Source: Nigerium massiliense (GTDB taxonomy: Bacteria > Actinomycetota > Actinomycetes > Propionibacteriales > Propionibacteriaceae). From it: 64,000 nucleotides of DNA. A program made the translations under genes and the position numbers. Location of the stretch: assembly GCF_000826085.1 (NCBI RefSeq), contig NZ_CCYM01000002.1:310001-374000 (forward strand), written 5' to 3'. The notes beneath the pieces were generated by a model. That model saw nothing but the letters and a program-made list of their open reading frames with translations, was not told where the DNA came from and made no database searches. This document shows positions 44,017-53,759 of this stretch, in pieces (positions within the stretch are counted from its first letter, which is position 1; each line of letters starts with the position of its first letter).

Positions 44017-46125
44017 ATGAGCGCAGCACCGGACGCACTGCCGCTGCCAGCCGACCGCTACTACGACCGCGAGTTGTCCTGGCTGGCGTTCAACGATCGC
44101 GTGTTGGATCTGGCCAAGGACGCCGAGCGCATCCCGCTGCTGGAGCGGGCCCGCTTCCTGGCCATCTTCTCGTCCAACCTCGACGAGTACTTCATGGTGC
44201 GGATCGCGGGCCTCAAGCGGCGCATCGCCGCCGGCGTGGCGGTCCCCAGCGCGTCCGGCATCCCGCCACGAGAGCTGCACCGGCAGGTGCTGGCACGCAC
44301 GCGCGAACTCGTGGCCGATCAGGCGCGCGTGTTCGCCCAGGACGTCCGCCCCGCCCTGGCCGCGGAGGGCATCGAGATCCTGGGCTGGGATCAGCTCACC
44401 GACGACGAACACGCCCGCATGACGACCCTGTTCGACGAGCGCATCTTCCCCATCCTGACCCCCCTCGCGGTCGACCCGTCGCACCCGTTCCCCTACATCT
44501 CAGGGCTGGCCGTCAACCTCGCCGTGTGGTTGGAGAACCCGCGCACCGGTCGCCGCAGCTTCGCCCGGGTGAAGCTGCCGACGATGCTCGACCGGTTCCT
44601 CCCGCTGCGCGACCAGCGCTTCGTCCCGCTCGAGGACGTCATCTCCCACCACCTCGACCGGCTGTTCCCCGGCATGGAGCTCCTGCAGTGCGCCACGTTC
44701 CGGGTCACCCGCAACGAGGACCTCGAGGTCGAGGAGGACGACGCCGAGAACCTGCTGCACGCCCTGGAGCAGGAGCTGCTGCGCCGCAAGATCGGACGCC
44801 CCCCGGTGCGCCTGGAGGTGGAGGACACCCTGGAGGGCGCGCTGCTGGACCAGCTCGCCGCCGAGCTCGACGTCGCCGAGGACGAGATCTTCCGAGTCCC
44901 GTCCCCGCTCGACCTGAGCGGGCTCAACAGCGTCGTCACGGTCAAGCGAGAGAAGCTGGCGTTCCCGGCGTTCCTGCCCCGCACGCACCCGGAGCTCGCC
45001 GAGGCCGAGACGTCCCAGCCGGCGGACATGTTCGAGGCCCTCCGCCGCCAGGACGTCCTGCTGCACCACCCCTATGACTCGTTCGCCACGAGCGTGCAGC
45101 GCTTCATCGAACAGGCCGCCGCCGACCCGCACGTGCTGGCGATCAAGCAGACGCTGTACCGGACGTCCGGCGACTCCCCCATCGTGGACGCCCTCATCGA
45201 GGCCGCCGAGGCGGGCAAGCAGGTGCTGGTGATCGTCGAGATCAAGGCCCGCTTCGACGAGCAGGCGAACATCGGCTGGGCGCGCAAGCTCGAGCACGCC
45301 GGCTGCCACGTCGTCTACGGCATCGTCGGCCTCAAGACGCACTGCAAGCTCTGCCTGGTGGTCCGCGAGGAGCCGGACGGCCTGCGCCGCTACGTCCACA
45401 TCGGCACCGGCAACTACAACCCGAAGACGGCCCGCGGCTACGAGGACATGGGCCTGCTCACCTGCGACCCCGTCGTCACCGACGATGTCGCTCGCCTGTT
45501 CAACCGGCTGTCCGGGCTGTCGGAGAACGTCACCTATCAGCGGCTGATGGTCGCGCCGGAAGGTGTCCGGGACGGCCTGCTGCGCCGCATCGAGCGCGAG
45601 ATCGAGCACCACCGGCACGGGCGTCCGGCCGGCATCCGGCTGAAGGTGAACGCGATCGTGGACGAGGCGATCATCGACGGGCTGTACCGCGCGTCGCAGG
45701 CCGGGGTCGCGGTGGACGTCTGGGTGCGCGGCATCTGCAGCCTGCGTCCCGGGGTGCCCGGGCTGAGCGACAACATCCGCGTCCGCAGCAACCTGGGACG
45801 TTTCCTCGAGCACAGCCGGCTGTTCTGGTTCGCCAACGGCGGCGACCCCATCGTCGCGCTCGGCTCACCCGACATGATGCACCGCAACCTCGACCGCCGC
45901 GTCGAGGTCATCGTGTCGTTGACGAGGAAGCAGCATCGCGACGAAATCGGTACCCTTTTCGACATCGCCTTCGACGAGAACACCGCCATGTGGTGGCTGG
46001 ACGACAAGACGTGGCAGCAGCGGGTTCGAGGCGAAAACGGCGAGCCGAAAACGGACGTACAGACCCGCCTGATCGAACTGGTCGGCAAGCGGCGCTGCGT
46101 CAAGACCACGAGAAGAGGGTGCTAG
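44017..46125 (+). CDS. ppk: Polyphosphate kinase 1
   Basis: 702 residues. It polymerises the terminal phosphate of ATP into polyphosphate. The N-terminal domain begins [14 protein letters not shown] and the middle domain has [15 protein letters not shown]. The phospholipase D-like catalytic half carries the phospho-accepting His461 in [11 protein letters not shown], the motif [12 protein letters not shown] and the second conserved His in [16 protein letters not shown] precedes the ATG by about 5 nt. The mutT1-type gene follows 2 bp after its stop. Confidence 0.96.
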   Translation: MSAAPDALPLPADRYYDRELSWLAFNDRVLDLAKDAERIPLLERARFLAIFSSNLDEYFMVRIAGLKRRIAAGVAVPSASGIPPRELHRQVLARTRELVADQARVFAQDVRPALAAEGIEILGWDQLTDDEHARMTTLFDERIFPILTPLAVDPSHPFPYISGLAVNLAVWLENPRTGRRSFARVKLPTMLDRFLPLRDQRFVPLEDVISHHLDRLFPGMELLQCATFRVTRNEDLEVEEDDAENLLHALEQELLRRKIGRPPVRLEVEDTLEGALLDQLAAELDVAEDEIFRVPSPLDLSGLNSVVTVKREKLAFPAFLPRTHPELAEAETSQPADMFEALRRQDVLLHHPYDSFATSVQRFIEQAAADPHVLAIKQTLYRTSGDSPIVDALIEAAEAGKQVLVIVEIKARFDEQANIGWARKLEHAGCHVVYGIVGLKTHCKLCLVVREEPDGLRRYVHIGTGNYNPKTARGYEDMGLLTCDPVVTDDVARLFNRLSGLSENVTYQRLMVAPEGVRDGLLRRIEREIEHHRHGRPAGIRLKVNAIVDEAIIDGLYRASQAGVAVDVWVRGICSLRPGVPGLSDNIRVRSNLGRFLEHSRLFWFANGGDPIVALGSPDMMHRNLDRRVEVIVSLTRKQHRDEIGTLFDIAFDENTAMWWLDDKTWQQRVRGENGEPKTDVQTRLIELVGKRRCVKTTRRGC

Positions 46126-46127
46126 CC

Positions 46128-47015
46128 GTGGGACGACGACATTCGCCGATCCTGGCCGCCGGTGCGGTCGTGATCGACCGTCCGGAGGGGAAGTCTCCGC
46201 GCGTCCTGCTGGTGCATCGCCCGCTCTACGACGATTGGACGCTGCCCAAGGGCAAGCTCGAGACGGACGAGACCCTGCCGGGCTGCGCGCAGCGCGAGGT
46301 CGAGGAGGAGACCGGCGTGCACATCCGGCTCGGCCTGCCGATCGGCAAGATCTCCTATTCGATCGGCTCCGGCAAGAAGGAGTCGTACTACTGGCTGGGC
46401 CACGCGTTGTCGTCGAAGCGGCACAAGCCGAACAAGGAGGTCGACAAGGTTGCCTGGCTGTCGGCCGGGACGGCGCTGGCGAGGATGACCTACGGCGACG
46501 AGCGGACGCTGGTCGATCGGGCGCTCACGCTCAGCCACACCACCCCCCTGCTGATCGTCCGGCATGCCAAGGCGATGGAGCGCAAGAACTGGTCGGGACG
46601 CGACCAGGCCCGCCCCCTCAGCGCCCGCGGCCGCAAGCAGGCCAGGAACCTCGTGCCGCTGCTCGGCGCCTACGGCGTCACCGAGGTGGTCTCGTCCAGC
46701 GCGACCCGCTGCGCCCAGACGATGAAGCCGTACTCCAAGGCGTCCGGTCATGAGATCGAGCTGTGGTCGTCCCTGACCGAGGAGCAGGCCGAGGCCAACG
46801 AGAAGGGCGTCGCGCAGACGATGCAGCGGCTCGTCCAGCGCGTGCGCGACACGTCGCGCCCGCTGGCGGTCTGCGGGCACCGGCCCGTCCTGCCGCTCAT
46901 GCAGGAGAGCGTCGGGGTCCCGCCGAGGCCGATGCAGACCGCGGCCGTCCTCGTCGCCCATCTGGACGCCGACGGCAAGACGGTCGCCTACGAGCGCCAT
47001 AAACAGCGCGTCTGA
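46128..47015 (+). CDS. mutT1: MutT1-type NUDIX hydrolase fused to histidine phosphatase
   Basis: 295 residues. The N-terminal NUDIX domain has box residues GKLETDETLPGCAQREVEEE with Gly, Arg-Glu and Glu-Glu in register. The C-terminal histidine-phosphatase (SixA-like) domain begins LIVRHAKAMERKNW and has the second His in VCGHRPVLP. Mycobacterial MutT1 of this layout hydrolyses 8-oxo-GTP/8-oxo-GDP and diadenosine polyphosphates. It follows ppk almost without a gap, so it should be cotranscribed. GTG start with AGAGGG upstream inside ppk. Confidence 0.9.
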   Translation: MGRRHSPILAAGAVVIDRPEGKSPRVLLVHRPLYDDWTLPKGKLETDETLPGCAQREVEEETGVHIRLGLPIGKISYSIGSGKKESYYWLGHALSSKRHKPNKEVDKVAWLSAGTALARMTYGDERTLVDRALTLSHTTPLLIVRHAKAMERKNWSGRDQARPLSARGRKQARNLVPLLGAYGVTEVVSSSATRCAQTMKPYSKASGHEIELWSSLTEEQAEANEKGVAQTMQRLVQRVRDTSRPLAVCGHRPVLPLMQESVGVPPRPMQTAAVLVAHLDADGKTVAYERHKQRV

Positions 47016-47031
47016 ACAGGACATCCCAGGA

Positions 47032-47049
47032 GTTCACCTTTCGTTCACC
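47032..47049 (+). promoter_or_regulatory. PHO box upstream of pstS
   Basis: Two perfect GTTCACC copies, 47032-47038 and 47043-47049, spaced exactly 11 bp. This is the consensus PhoP/RegX3 target and lies 105 bp before the pstS start. A TTAGCT-like -10 follows near 47080. Confidence 0.85.
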
Positions 47050-47153
47050 TGTCAGAGCCCGAGTCGTTACAGGTGGTGTTTAGCTTGATTAGCGAAGCCA
47101 TCATCTGCCTGGCCCGAGGGCTGTGCCCTTGACGAACTAACAGAAGGACTCTT

Positions 47154-48242
47154 GTGAAGAAGAAGCTTGTTGCCCCGCTCGCCATCATGGCCGCTGCGAC
47201 GCTCGCGTTCTCGGGTTGCGCCGCCAACGAGTCGGGGAACTCCTCCTCGGCGGGCGCCTCCGACGCCAACCTGAGCGGCACCCTGACCGGTCGCGGCGCT
47301 TCGTCGATGCGGGCCGCGCAGGAGAAGTGGGTCGCCGATTTCCAGACCAAGAACCCGGGCGTGACCGTGAACTACTCGCCGGACGGCTCCGGCGCCGGTC
47401 GCGAGGCCTTCACCGCGGGCGCTGTGCAGTTCGCCGGTTCGGACCGCGCGCTGAAGGACACCGAGATGGGCGCCGGCAAGTTCGCCCGCTGCACCCCGGA
47501 GTCGAACGCGCTGAACCTGCCGGTTTACATCTCCCCGATCGCCGTGATCTACAACGTCCAGGGCGTCAAGGACCTGAAGCTCGACGCGGACACCCTCGCG
47601 GGCATCTTCTCCGGCAAGATCACCAAGTGGAACGACCCGAAGATCAAGGCGCTGAACGCCAGCGCCAACCTGCCGGCCACGAACATCACCGCCGTGCACC
47701 GCTCCGACGACTCGGGCACCACCAACAACTTCACCGATTACCTGGGCAAGGCCTCCACCGTCTGGGGCCAGGACGCCTCCGACACGTGGCCGAAGAACTT
47801 CAAGGGTGAGGCCGCCAAGGGCACCTCCGGCGTCGTGGACGCCGTCAAGACCGGTACCGGCACCATCGGCTACGCCGACGAGTCCGCCACGCAGGGCCTC
47901 GACATCGCCGATCTGAAGGTCGGCAACGAGTTCGTCAAGCCCACCCCCGAGGCCGCCGCGAAGATCGTGGACGGTTCCGAGAAGGTCGCCGGCCGCGCCG
48001 AGCACGACTGGGCCCTGAACCTCAACCGCAAGGCTGAGGGCGCCTACCCGGCCGTCCTGGTGTCCTACGCGATCGTGTGCGAGGACTACAAGGACGACAA
48101 GGACGCGCAGCTCGTGAAGTCCTACGTCGGCTACATCGCCTCCGCTGATGGTCAGAAGTCGGCCAGCGAGTCGGCCGGCAACGCGCCGCTGTCGGACAAG
48201 ATGGCGGAGAACATCAAGGCCGCCATCGACTCAATCAAGTGA
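47154..48242 (+). CDS. pstS: Phosphate ABC transporter substrate-binding lipoprotein
   Basis: 362 residues. A signal peptide ends in lipobox LAFSGC (Cys near residue 22), anchoring the protein outside the membrane. The phosphate-binding loops are recognisable: GRGASSM, SPDGSGAGREAF, FAGSDRAL and RSDDSGTTNNFTDYL. GTG start with AAGGA 6-7 nt upstream. Expected to be induced by phosphate starvation through the PHO box at 47032. A hairpin follows before pstC. Confidence 0.95.
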   Translation: MKKKLVAPLAIMAAATLAFSGCAANESGNSSSAGASDANLSGTLTGRGASSMRAAQEKWVADFQTKNPGVTVNYSPDGSGAGREAFTAGAVQFAGSDRALKDTEMGAGKFARCTPESNALNLPVYISPIAVIYNVQGVKDLKLDADTLAGIFSGKITKWNDPKIKALNASANLPATNITAVHRSDDSGTTNNFTDYLGKASTVWGQDASDTWPKNFKGEAAKGTSGVVDAVKTGTGTIGYADESATQGLDIADLKVGNEFVKPTPEAAAKIVDGSEKVAGRAEHDWALNLNRKAEGAYPAVLVSYAIVCEDYKDDKDAQLVKSYVGYIASADGQKSASESAGNAPLSDKMAENIKAAIDSIK

Positions 48243-48261
48243 TCTGATCGCGCATCAGGCC

Positions 48262-48293
48262 ATGCCCGCCGCCGAGCTGTCGGCGGCGGGCAT
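48262..48293 (+). terminator. 14-bp hairpin between pstS and pstC (attenuator)
   Basis: ATGCCCGCCGCCGA (48262-48275) pairs perfectly with TCGGCGGCGGGCAT (48280-48293), loop GCTG, no U-run. It may end part of the transcripts or protect the pstS mRNA 3' end. Confidence 0.65.
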
Positions 48294-48350
48294 CGTCATG
48301 TAGGTACCGCACCGCACTCCCACCTCCTCATCGACCACACAGGGGTTCTT

Positions 48351-49334
48351 GTGTCTCATTCCAGCTCCTCCCCGTCGACGACCGAACGGCAAGAGTCCTC
48401 AGAGAACAGCCTCGTCCCCGCCAAGAAGCGGATCGGCGACTCGGTGTTCAAGGGGCTCTCCACCGGTTCCGGCGTCCTGATCCTCGTCGTCCTCGCCCTC
48501 GTCGCGCTCTTCCTGATCATGCAGGCGCTTCCTGCGTTGACGACCTCTCCCGACCTGCTCATGCAGCAGGGCTACGGTCCGTTCTGGTCCTGGGTCATCC
48601 CGATCGCGTTCGGCACGGTCTACTCGTCCTTCCTGGCGCTGCTGTTCGCGGTGCCGGTCGGCATGGGTATCGCCCTGTTCATCTCGCACTACGCGCCGCG
48701 TCAACTGGCGCAGCCGCTCGGCTACGTCATCGACCTGCTGGCCGCCGTGCCGTCCGTCGTCTTCGGTCTCTGGGGCGCCAACGCCTTCGCGCCCTCGGTC
48801 AACACCGCCTGGATCTGGCTGAACCGCAATATGGGCTGGTTCCCGCCCTTCGGCGGCCAGGCGTCCGGCACCGGCCGCACGATGCTGACCGCGTCCCTGG
48901 TGCTCGCGGTCATGATCCTGCCGATCATCACGTCGCTGTGCCGCGAAGTCTTCCTCCAGGCGCCCAAGCTGCACGAGGAAGCGGCCCTTGCGCTCGGCGC
49001 CACGCGCTGGGAGATGATCAGGATGTCCGTGCTGCCCTTCGCGCGCGCCGGCATCATCTCGGCCGTCATGCTCGCCCTGGGCCGCGCGCTCGGTGAGACC
49101 ATGGCCGTCGCCATGATCTTGTCCGGCGCGAACGTCATCAACTGGCAGGTTCTGACCGGCACCAACTCCAACACGATCGCCGCCACCATCGCGCTGAACT
49201 TCCCCGAGGCCTTCGGCCTGCGGGTCAACCAGTTGATCGCCGGTGGCCTGGTGCTGTTCGTGATCACCCTCGCGGTCAACATGCTGGCCCGCTGGGTCGT
49301 CAGCCGCCGCGCCGCCTTCTCGGGAGCCAACTGA
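48351..49334 (+). CDS. pstC: Phosphate ABC transporter permease PstC
   Basis: 327 residues. About 40 hydrophilic N-terminal residues, then six membrane helices. The ABC-permease EAA-type loop reads EEAALALGATRWEMIRMSVLPFARAGI, the coupling helix to PstB. GTG start with GGGG upstream. Its stop overlaps the pstA start by 1 bp (TGATG). Confidence 0.95.
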   Translation: MSHSSSSPSTTERQESSENSLVPAKKRIGDSVFKGLSTGSGVLILVVLALVALFLIMQALPALTTSPDLLMQQGYGPFWSWVIPIAFGTVYSSFLALLFAVPVGMGIALFISHYAPRQLAQPLGYVIDLLAAVPSVVFGLWGANAFAPSVNTAWIWLNRNMGWFPPFGGQASGTGRTMLTASLVLAVMILPIITSLCREVFLQAPKLHEEAALALGATRWEMIRMSVLPFARAGIISAVMLALGRALGETMAVAMILSGANVINWQVLTGTNSNTIAATIALNFPEAFGLRVNQLIAGGLVLFVITLAVNMLARWVVSRRAAFSGAN

Positions 49335-50413
49335 TGTCCACCACCGCTACTGCACCGAAGTCCAGCCGCCACGAAGCCAGTTCGCTGACCGCGGGCCAGC
49401 TCCCCTCGTGGTCCACCTGGGTGGCCCTGGTCGCCTCGATCGTCGTCGCCGCGCTCCTCACCGTCGCCTTCGGCGGCTTCAACCTCGTGGGCGCGCTGGC
49501 TCTGGGGGCGCTGCTCTTCCTGGTCGTGATGCACGTCTGGTCCATGTCCGTCGAGGGCGGCCGCAAGGCTGTTGACCGGCTGGCGAAGCACCTGGTCGTC
49601 GCGGCGTTCGTGATCGCGCTGATCCCGCTCGTCTGGGTCATCTGGAGCACCCTGACCCAGGGTCTGCCCCGCATGGACGTCACGTTCTTCACCAACTCCA
49701 TGCGCAGCGTGGTCGGCCAGGGCGGCGGCTTGGCGCACGCGCTGACGGGCACCCTGTGGGTCACCGGCATCGCGACCCTGATCTCCGTCCCGATCGGCCT
49801 GCTGACCGCCGTCTACCTGTCGGAGTACGGCCATGGACGCCTCGCGCGCGGCATCACGTTCTTCGTGGACGTCATGACCGGCATCCCCTCGATCGTGGCC
49901 GGCCTGTTCGCCTACTCGCTGATGACGATGCTGCGTGGCCCGGGCACCCAGAACGGTCTCGCGGGGGCCATCGCCCTGTCCGTGCTGATGATCCCCGTCG
50001 TGGTCCGCTCCACCGAGGAGCTCCTGCGCATCGTCCCGAACGAGCTCCGGGAGGCGTCGTACGCGCTGGGCGTCCCGAAGTGGGCGACGATCATGAAGGT
50101 CGTCATCCCGACCGCCATCTCCGGTATCGTCTCCGGCGTGATCCTGGCCATCGCCCGCATCATCGGCGAGACTGCTCCGCTGATGATCGCCGCGGGCTTC
50201 ACCGCAAGCCAGAACATGAACCCGCTGAACAACGCGATGATGACGATGCCGGTGTTCGTGTACGACCAGTACGCCCACCCGGGCGTCCCGGTCGCCCCGT
50301 ATCACGAGCGGGCCTGGGCGGGCGCCCTCACGCTGATCCTCCTCGTCATGGCCCTCAACCTTCTCGGTCGACTGATCGCTCGCCGGTTCGCACCCAAGAC
50401 CGCCGGCCGCTGA
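49334..50413 (+). CDS. pstA: Phosphate ABC transporter permease PstA
   Basis: 359 residues. Additional N-terminal helices near 30-75 precede the six-helix permease core. The coupling loop is [28 protein letters not shown], and [14 protein letters not shown] is the typical PstA segment. Coupled to pstC by TGATG; pstB follows after 28 bp. Confidence 0.95.
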   Translation: MSTTATAPKSSRHEASSLTAGQLPSWSTWVALVASIVVAALLTVAFGGFNLVGALALGALLFLVVMHVWSMSVEGGRKAVDRLAKHLVVAAFVIALIPLVWVIWSTLTQGLPRMDVTFFTNSMRSVVGQGGGLAHALTGTLWVTGIATLISVPIGLLTAVYLSEYGHGRLARGITFFVDVMTGIPSIVAGLFAYSLMTMLRGPGTQNGLAGAIALSVLMIPVVVRSTEELLRIVPNELREASYALGVPKWATIMKVVIPTAISGIVSGVILAIARIIGETAPLMIAAGFTASQNMNPLNNAMMTMPVFVYDQYAHPGVPVAPYHERAWAGALTLILLVMALNLLGRLIARRFAPKTAGR

Positions 50414-50441
50414 CCCCGACCACTGCACAAGAAAGAAACCA

Positions 50442-51221
50442 ATGTCGAAGCGTATTGAAGCCAAGGATCTGAACATCTACTACGGCAAGTTCCGGGCGGT
50501 GGAAGGCGTCAACATGGTCATCGAGCCCCGCTCGGTGACGGCGTTCATCGGCCCGTCCGGCTGCGGCAAGTCCACCGTGCTCCGCACGATGAACCGCATG
50601 CACGAGGTCATCAACGGCGCCTACGTCGAGGGCAAGCTGCTGCTGGACGGCGAGGACCTCTACGGTCCCGGCGTCGACCCGGTGAACGTCCGCCGTCAGG
50701 TCGGCATGGTGTTCCAGCGCCCGAACCCGTTCCCCACGATGTCCATCAAGGAGAACGTGCTCGCCGGCGTCCACCTCAACAACAAGCGCGTCAACCAGGC
50801 GACCCAGGACGAGCTGTGCGAGAAGGCCCTGCGCGGCGCGAACCTGTGGGAAGAGGTCAAGAACCGCCTCGACCTGCCCGGTTCCGGCCTGTCCGGCGGC
50901 CAGCAGCAGCGCCTGTGCATCGCCCGCGCGATCGCGATGCAGCCCGAGGTGCTCCTGATGGACGAGCCCTGCTCGGCCCTCGACCCGATCTCCACGCTGG
51001 CGATCGAGGACCTGATCCAGGAACTCAAGGAGAACTACACGATCGTCATCGTGACGCACAACATGCAGCAGGCGGCGCGCGTGTCCGACCGCACCGGCTT
51101 CTTCAACATCGCCGGCACCGGCGCTCCCGGCAAGCTGATCGAGATCGGCCCGACGGAGAAGATCTTCTCCAAGCCCGACCAGCAGGCCACCGAGGATTAC
51201 ATCACCGGCCGCTTCGGCTGA
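50442..51221 (+). CDS. pstB: Phosphate ABC transporter ATP-binding protein PstB
   Basis: 259 residues. Walker [10 protein letters not shown] near residue 37, Q-loop VFQRPNPFP, signature LSGGQQQR and Walker [14 protein letters not shown], the latter characteristic of PstB, then the switch VTHNMQQA. It powers phosphate import and, with PhoU, signals to the SenX3-type kinase. AAGAAAG precedes the ATG. Operon ends in the terminator at 51240. Confidence 0.96.
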   Translation: MSKRIEAKDLNIYYGKFRAVEGVNMVIEPRSVTAFIGPSGCGKSTVLRTMNRMHEVINGAYVEGKLLLDGEDLYGPGVDPVNVRRQVGMVFQRPNPFPTMSIKENVLAGVHLNNKRVNQATQDELCEKALRGANLWEEVKNRLDLPGSGLSGGQQQRLCIARAIAMQPEVLLMDEPCSALDPISTLAIEDLIQELKENYTIVIVTHNMQQAARVSDRTGFFNIAGTGAPGKLIEIGPTEKIFSKPDQQATEDYITGRFG

Positions 51222-51239
51222 TCGTCCCGTTCTGACACC

Positions 51240-51278
51240 GAGTGGGGGCCCCGAGACACGTTCTCGGGGCCCCCACTC
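51240..51278. terminator. Terminator of the pst operon
   Basis: 17-bp perfect stem, 51240-51256 with 51262-51278, five-base loop CACGT. The strongest hairpin in the window. Confidence 0.8.
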
Positions 51279-51286
51279 ACGTTCAC

Positions 51287-51292
51287 TAGGAT
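51287..51292 (+). promoter_or_regulatory. -10 hexamer TAGGAT for the gene at 51300
   Basis: TAGGAT ends 7 nt before ATG 51300, supporting that start over ATG 51291. Confidence 0.45.
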
Positions 51293-51299
51293 GTGCCCC

Positions 51300-52274
51300 A
51301 TGGCTAGAGCTGGCTGGTATCCCGATCCGGGCGGCGTTCCCGGGATGTTCCGCTACTGGGACGGCGCCTCGTGGTCCGCGACGCTGTCGGCGGATCCGTC
51401 CGCACCGGCGCCGCTCGGGGAGGCGCAGCCTCCGCAGGGAGGCGGCCCCGGCATGGCCCCGATCCAGCTCGGGCACCAGTCCGGCCCGGGCCCCTACGGG
51501 CACTCCGCCGGCCAGGTCGGGGACGCCGGCCAGCCGGGCGCCGACCCGTACAGCTACACCGGGGGTGGCCGCGGCCGCGGCGTCGGCTGGTGGATCCTCA
51601 TCGGCGTGCTGGTGATCGGCCTCGTCTTCGGCGGCTACACCCTGCTGCGCACCGTCGGCTTCGGGCCGTTCGGCGCCGCGCCGCCGCCGAGCAATCCCAC
51701 CGGGGACGTCTGCCCGAAGCGCAAGATCGACATCTCCCCCACCCCGGCTCAGCACCGCACGGCGGACGGCCGCGTCAAGGGCGGCAAGATCTCCTACCCG
51801 CTTCTCGGCGCCCCGTGGTCGTCGCCGCACGAGGACGACCGCGTCCCGTTCGGGCGCGACACCTCGAGCCAGGACGTGATGGTCGAAGAGAACTACGACG
51901 GCCGCGGGTCGTCGTGGGTGGCGTCCATCTTGGTCGGCGAACTCGTCGCCGGCGACGGCTTCTTCAGCCCCCAGCAGGGCAGCGAGATCGTGTCCCGCTG
52001 CGTCCTCGGCGAGTTCTACGGCGACAATCCGGTCGAGCGCAAGGACGTCGTGAACCGCGCCACCACCGTCGGTGGCAAGGAGGCGTGGGAGGTCGAGATG
52101 CACCTCACCTTCGACATCCAGGGTCTTCAGGTGAAGGGCGAGACCGCGATCATCGTGATCGTCGCGACGGGACAGGACGCATCCAGCCTCTACTACGCGT
52201 CCATCCCAGACAGCCGCCCCGAGCTCCTGCAGACCGCCCGGCAGGTGCAAAAGCAGCTGCGCGTCGAGCCCTAG
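51300..52274 (+). CDS. DUF2510 membrane protein
   Basis: 324 residues. The N-terminus AGWYPDPGGVPGMFRYWDG is the DUF2510 domain, a Trp-rich actinobacterial module often placed ahead of a membrane helix. A Pro/Gly-rich linker, one membrane helix (VGWWILIGVLVIGLVFGGY, about 99-117) and an outer domain of about 190 residues with two Cys follow. Function unknown. Monocistronic, just after the pst terminator; converges with the mycothione reductase gene. Confidence 0.8.
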   Translation: MARAGWYPDPGGVPGMFRYWDGASWSATLSADPSAPAPLGEAQPPQGGGPGMAPIQLGHQSGPGPYGHSAGQVGDAGQPGADPYSYTGGGRGRGVGWWILIGVLVIGLVFGGYTLLRTVGFGPFGAAPPPSNPTGDVCPKRKIDISPTPAQHRTADGRVKGGKISYPLLGAPWSSPHEDDRVPFGRDTSSQDVMVEENYDGRGSSWVASILVGELVAGDGFFSPQQGSEIVSRCVLGEFYGDNPVERKDVVNRATTVGGKEAWEVEMHLTFDIQGLQVKGETAIIVIVATGQDASSLYYASIPDSRPELLQTARQVQKQLRVEP

Positions 52275-52339
52275 CCCGGGCGCCGGCGTCCGGCACCGCT
52301 CGCAAGCCCCCGACTCGGGCGCGTGCGTGCTCCGGGGCC

Positions 52340-53740
52340 TCAGCCTTGGTCGGGGAAGCCGAGCCCGAGGAGCGCGTTCTCGACGACCTCGGTCAGCGAG
52401 GGGTGGATCCAGTACGGGGCCCTCGCCATCGTCGGGGCGTCGATGCCGAGCGTCATGCCGAGCAACAGCGGCTGGATCAGCAGCGTCGCCTCCGGGCCGA
52501 GGATGTGGGCGCCCACGACCTGGCGGGTGGCCTTGTCCGCGATCAGCTTCACGAAGTGGTCGGTGTCCTCCATCGCCCAGCCGTAGGCGACGCTGCCGTA
52601 CTCCTGCTTGGCAACCGCGACGTCGATGCCCTGCTCGCGTGCCTCGCGCTCGGTGAGCCCGGCCGCCGCGATCTGCGGGTGCGCGAACACCCCGTGCGCC
52701 ACGACGCGCTTCGGATCGACGGCGCGCAGGTCGTCCGGGTGCAGCAGGTTGTGCTGCACGATGCGCTCCTGGTAGTTCGCCACGTGCTTGAGCTGGTGGT
52801 GGTCGCTGACGTCGCCCAACGCCCAGATGCCCGGCACGGACGTCCGCTGGTACTCGTCCACGACGACGTAGCCGCGATCGTCCACCTCGATGCCGGCGGC
52901 TTGGACGCCCAGCCGGTCGCCGTTGGGGACGCGGCCCTGCGCGAGCAGGACGACGTCGCCTTCGTAGCGCTGCTCCTGCCCGTCCGCGTCGCGGGTGAGG
53001 ACCGCGACGCGTCCGTCACCGCCCTCGCGCAGGCCCTGCACCTGCTCGCCGAGGCGGAGGTTCACGTCGTCGGGCATCAGCCGGGTGAAGCGCTCGGAGA
53101 TGTCGTCGTCCTCACGGCGCAGCAGCCGCTCCGAGCGGTTGATCAGCGTCACCTTCGTGCCCAGGCTCGAGAAGATGTGGCTGAACTCGGCGGCGATGAA
53201 ACCGCCGCCGAGGATCACCATCGTGACGGGCTGCTCGTCGAGCCGCATGATCGTGTCGGACGTGTGCAGCCGGTCGGCCAGCGCGGGATCGGCGACTCCC
53301 GGAACGTCCGGCAGGAAGGGCCGTGACCCCGCCGCGAGGACGAACGTGTCGGCGGTGATGGTCTCGTCGCCGACCTTCAGCGCCTTGTCACCGACGAACC
53401 GGCCGGTCTGCCGGTAGAGCGTGACGTTCGCGTTCTGCCCGCGCCAGGCCTCGCCGCCGGAGGAGATCGCGTCGATGCGGCCGAAGATGCGGTCGCGCAG
53501 GCCCTCCCAGTCAGCCTGCCCGCGGCTCAGCTGGAGGTTCACCCGGGCGGCCGCCTCCGGCGTCCTGGCCAGGTCGGCCGGGTAGGCGAACATCTTGGTG
53601 GGGATGCAGCCCCGGTTGATGCACGTGCCGCCGAAGGTGATGCCGTCGTCGACGAGCGCGATCGACAGGCCGTCGAGCTTCTCGTCGATCAGCGCGTTCC
53701 CCGATCCCGAGCCGATGATGCAGAGGTCGTAGTGAGCCAT
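52340..53740 (-). CDS. mtr: Mycothione reductase
   Basis: 466 residues. An FAD-dependent disulfide reductase that uses NADPH to reduce mycothiol disulfide. The FAD motif GSGSGNAL is near 10-17 and the redox-active pair is Cys40/Cys45 in GGTCINRGCIPT. The NADPH motif is ILGGGFIAAEF, and the C-terminal YWIHPSLTEVVENAL holds the catalytic His-Glu. The SGNALID-type N-terminus favours mycothione reductase over lipoamide or mercuric reductases. GAGGAGGG precedes the ATG. Last gene behind the cytochrome c maturation genes. Confidence 0.92.
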   Translation of the reverse strand: MAHYDLCIIGSGSGNALIDEKLDGLSIALVDDGITFGGTCINRGCIPTKMFAYPADLARTPEAAARVNLQLSRGQADWEGLRDRIFGRIDAISSGGEAWRGQNANVTLYRQTGRFVGDKALKVGDETITADTFVLAAGSRPFLPDVPGVADPALADRLHTSDTIMRLDEQPVTMVILGGGFIAAEFSHIFSSLGTKVTLINRSERLLRREDDDISERFTRLMPDDVNLRLGEQVQGLREGGDGRVAVLTRDADGQEQRYEGDVVLLAQGRVPNGDRLGVQAAGIEVDDRGYVVVDEYQRTSVPGIWALGDVSDHHQLKHVANYQERIVQHNLLHPDDLRAVDPKRVVAHGVFAHPQIAAAGLTEREAREQGIDVAVAKQEYGSVAYGWAMEDTDHFVKLIADKATRQVVGAHILGPEATLLIQPLLLGMTLGIDAPTMARAPYWIHPSLTEVVENALLGLGFPDQG

Positions 53741-53759
53741 GGTGCCCTCCTCGTGCCGC

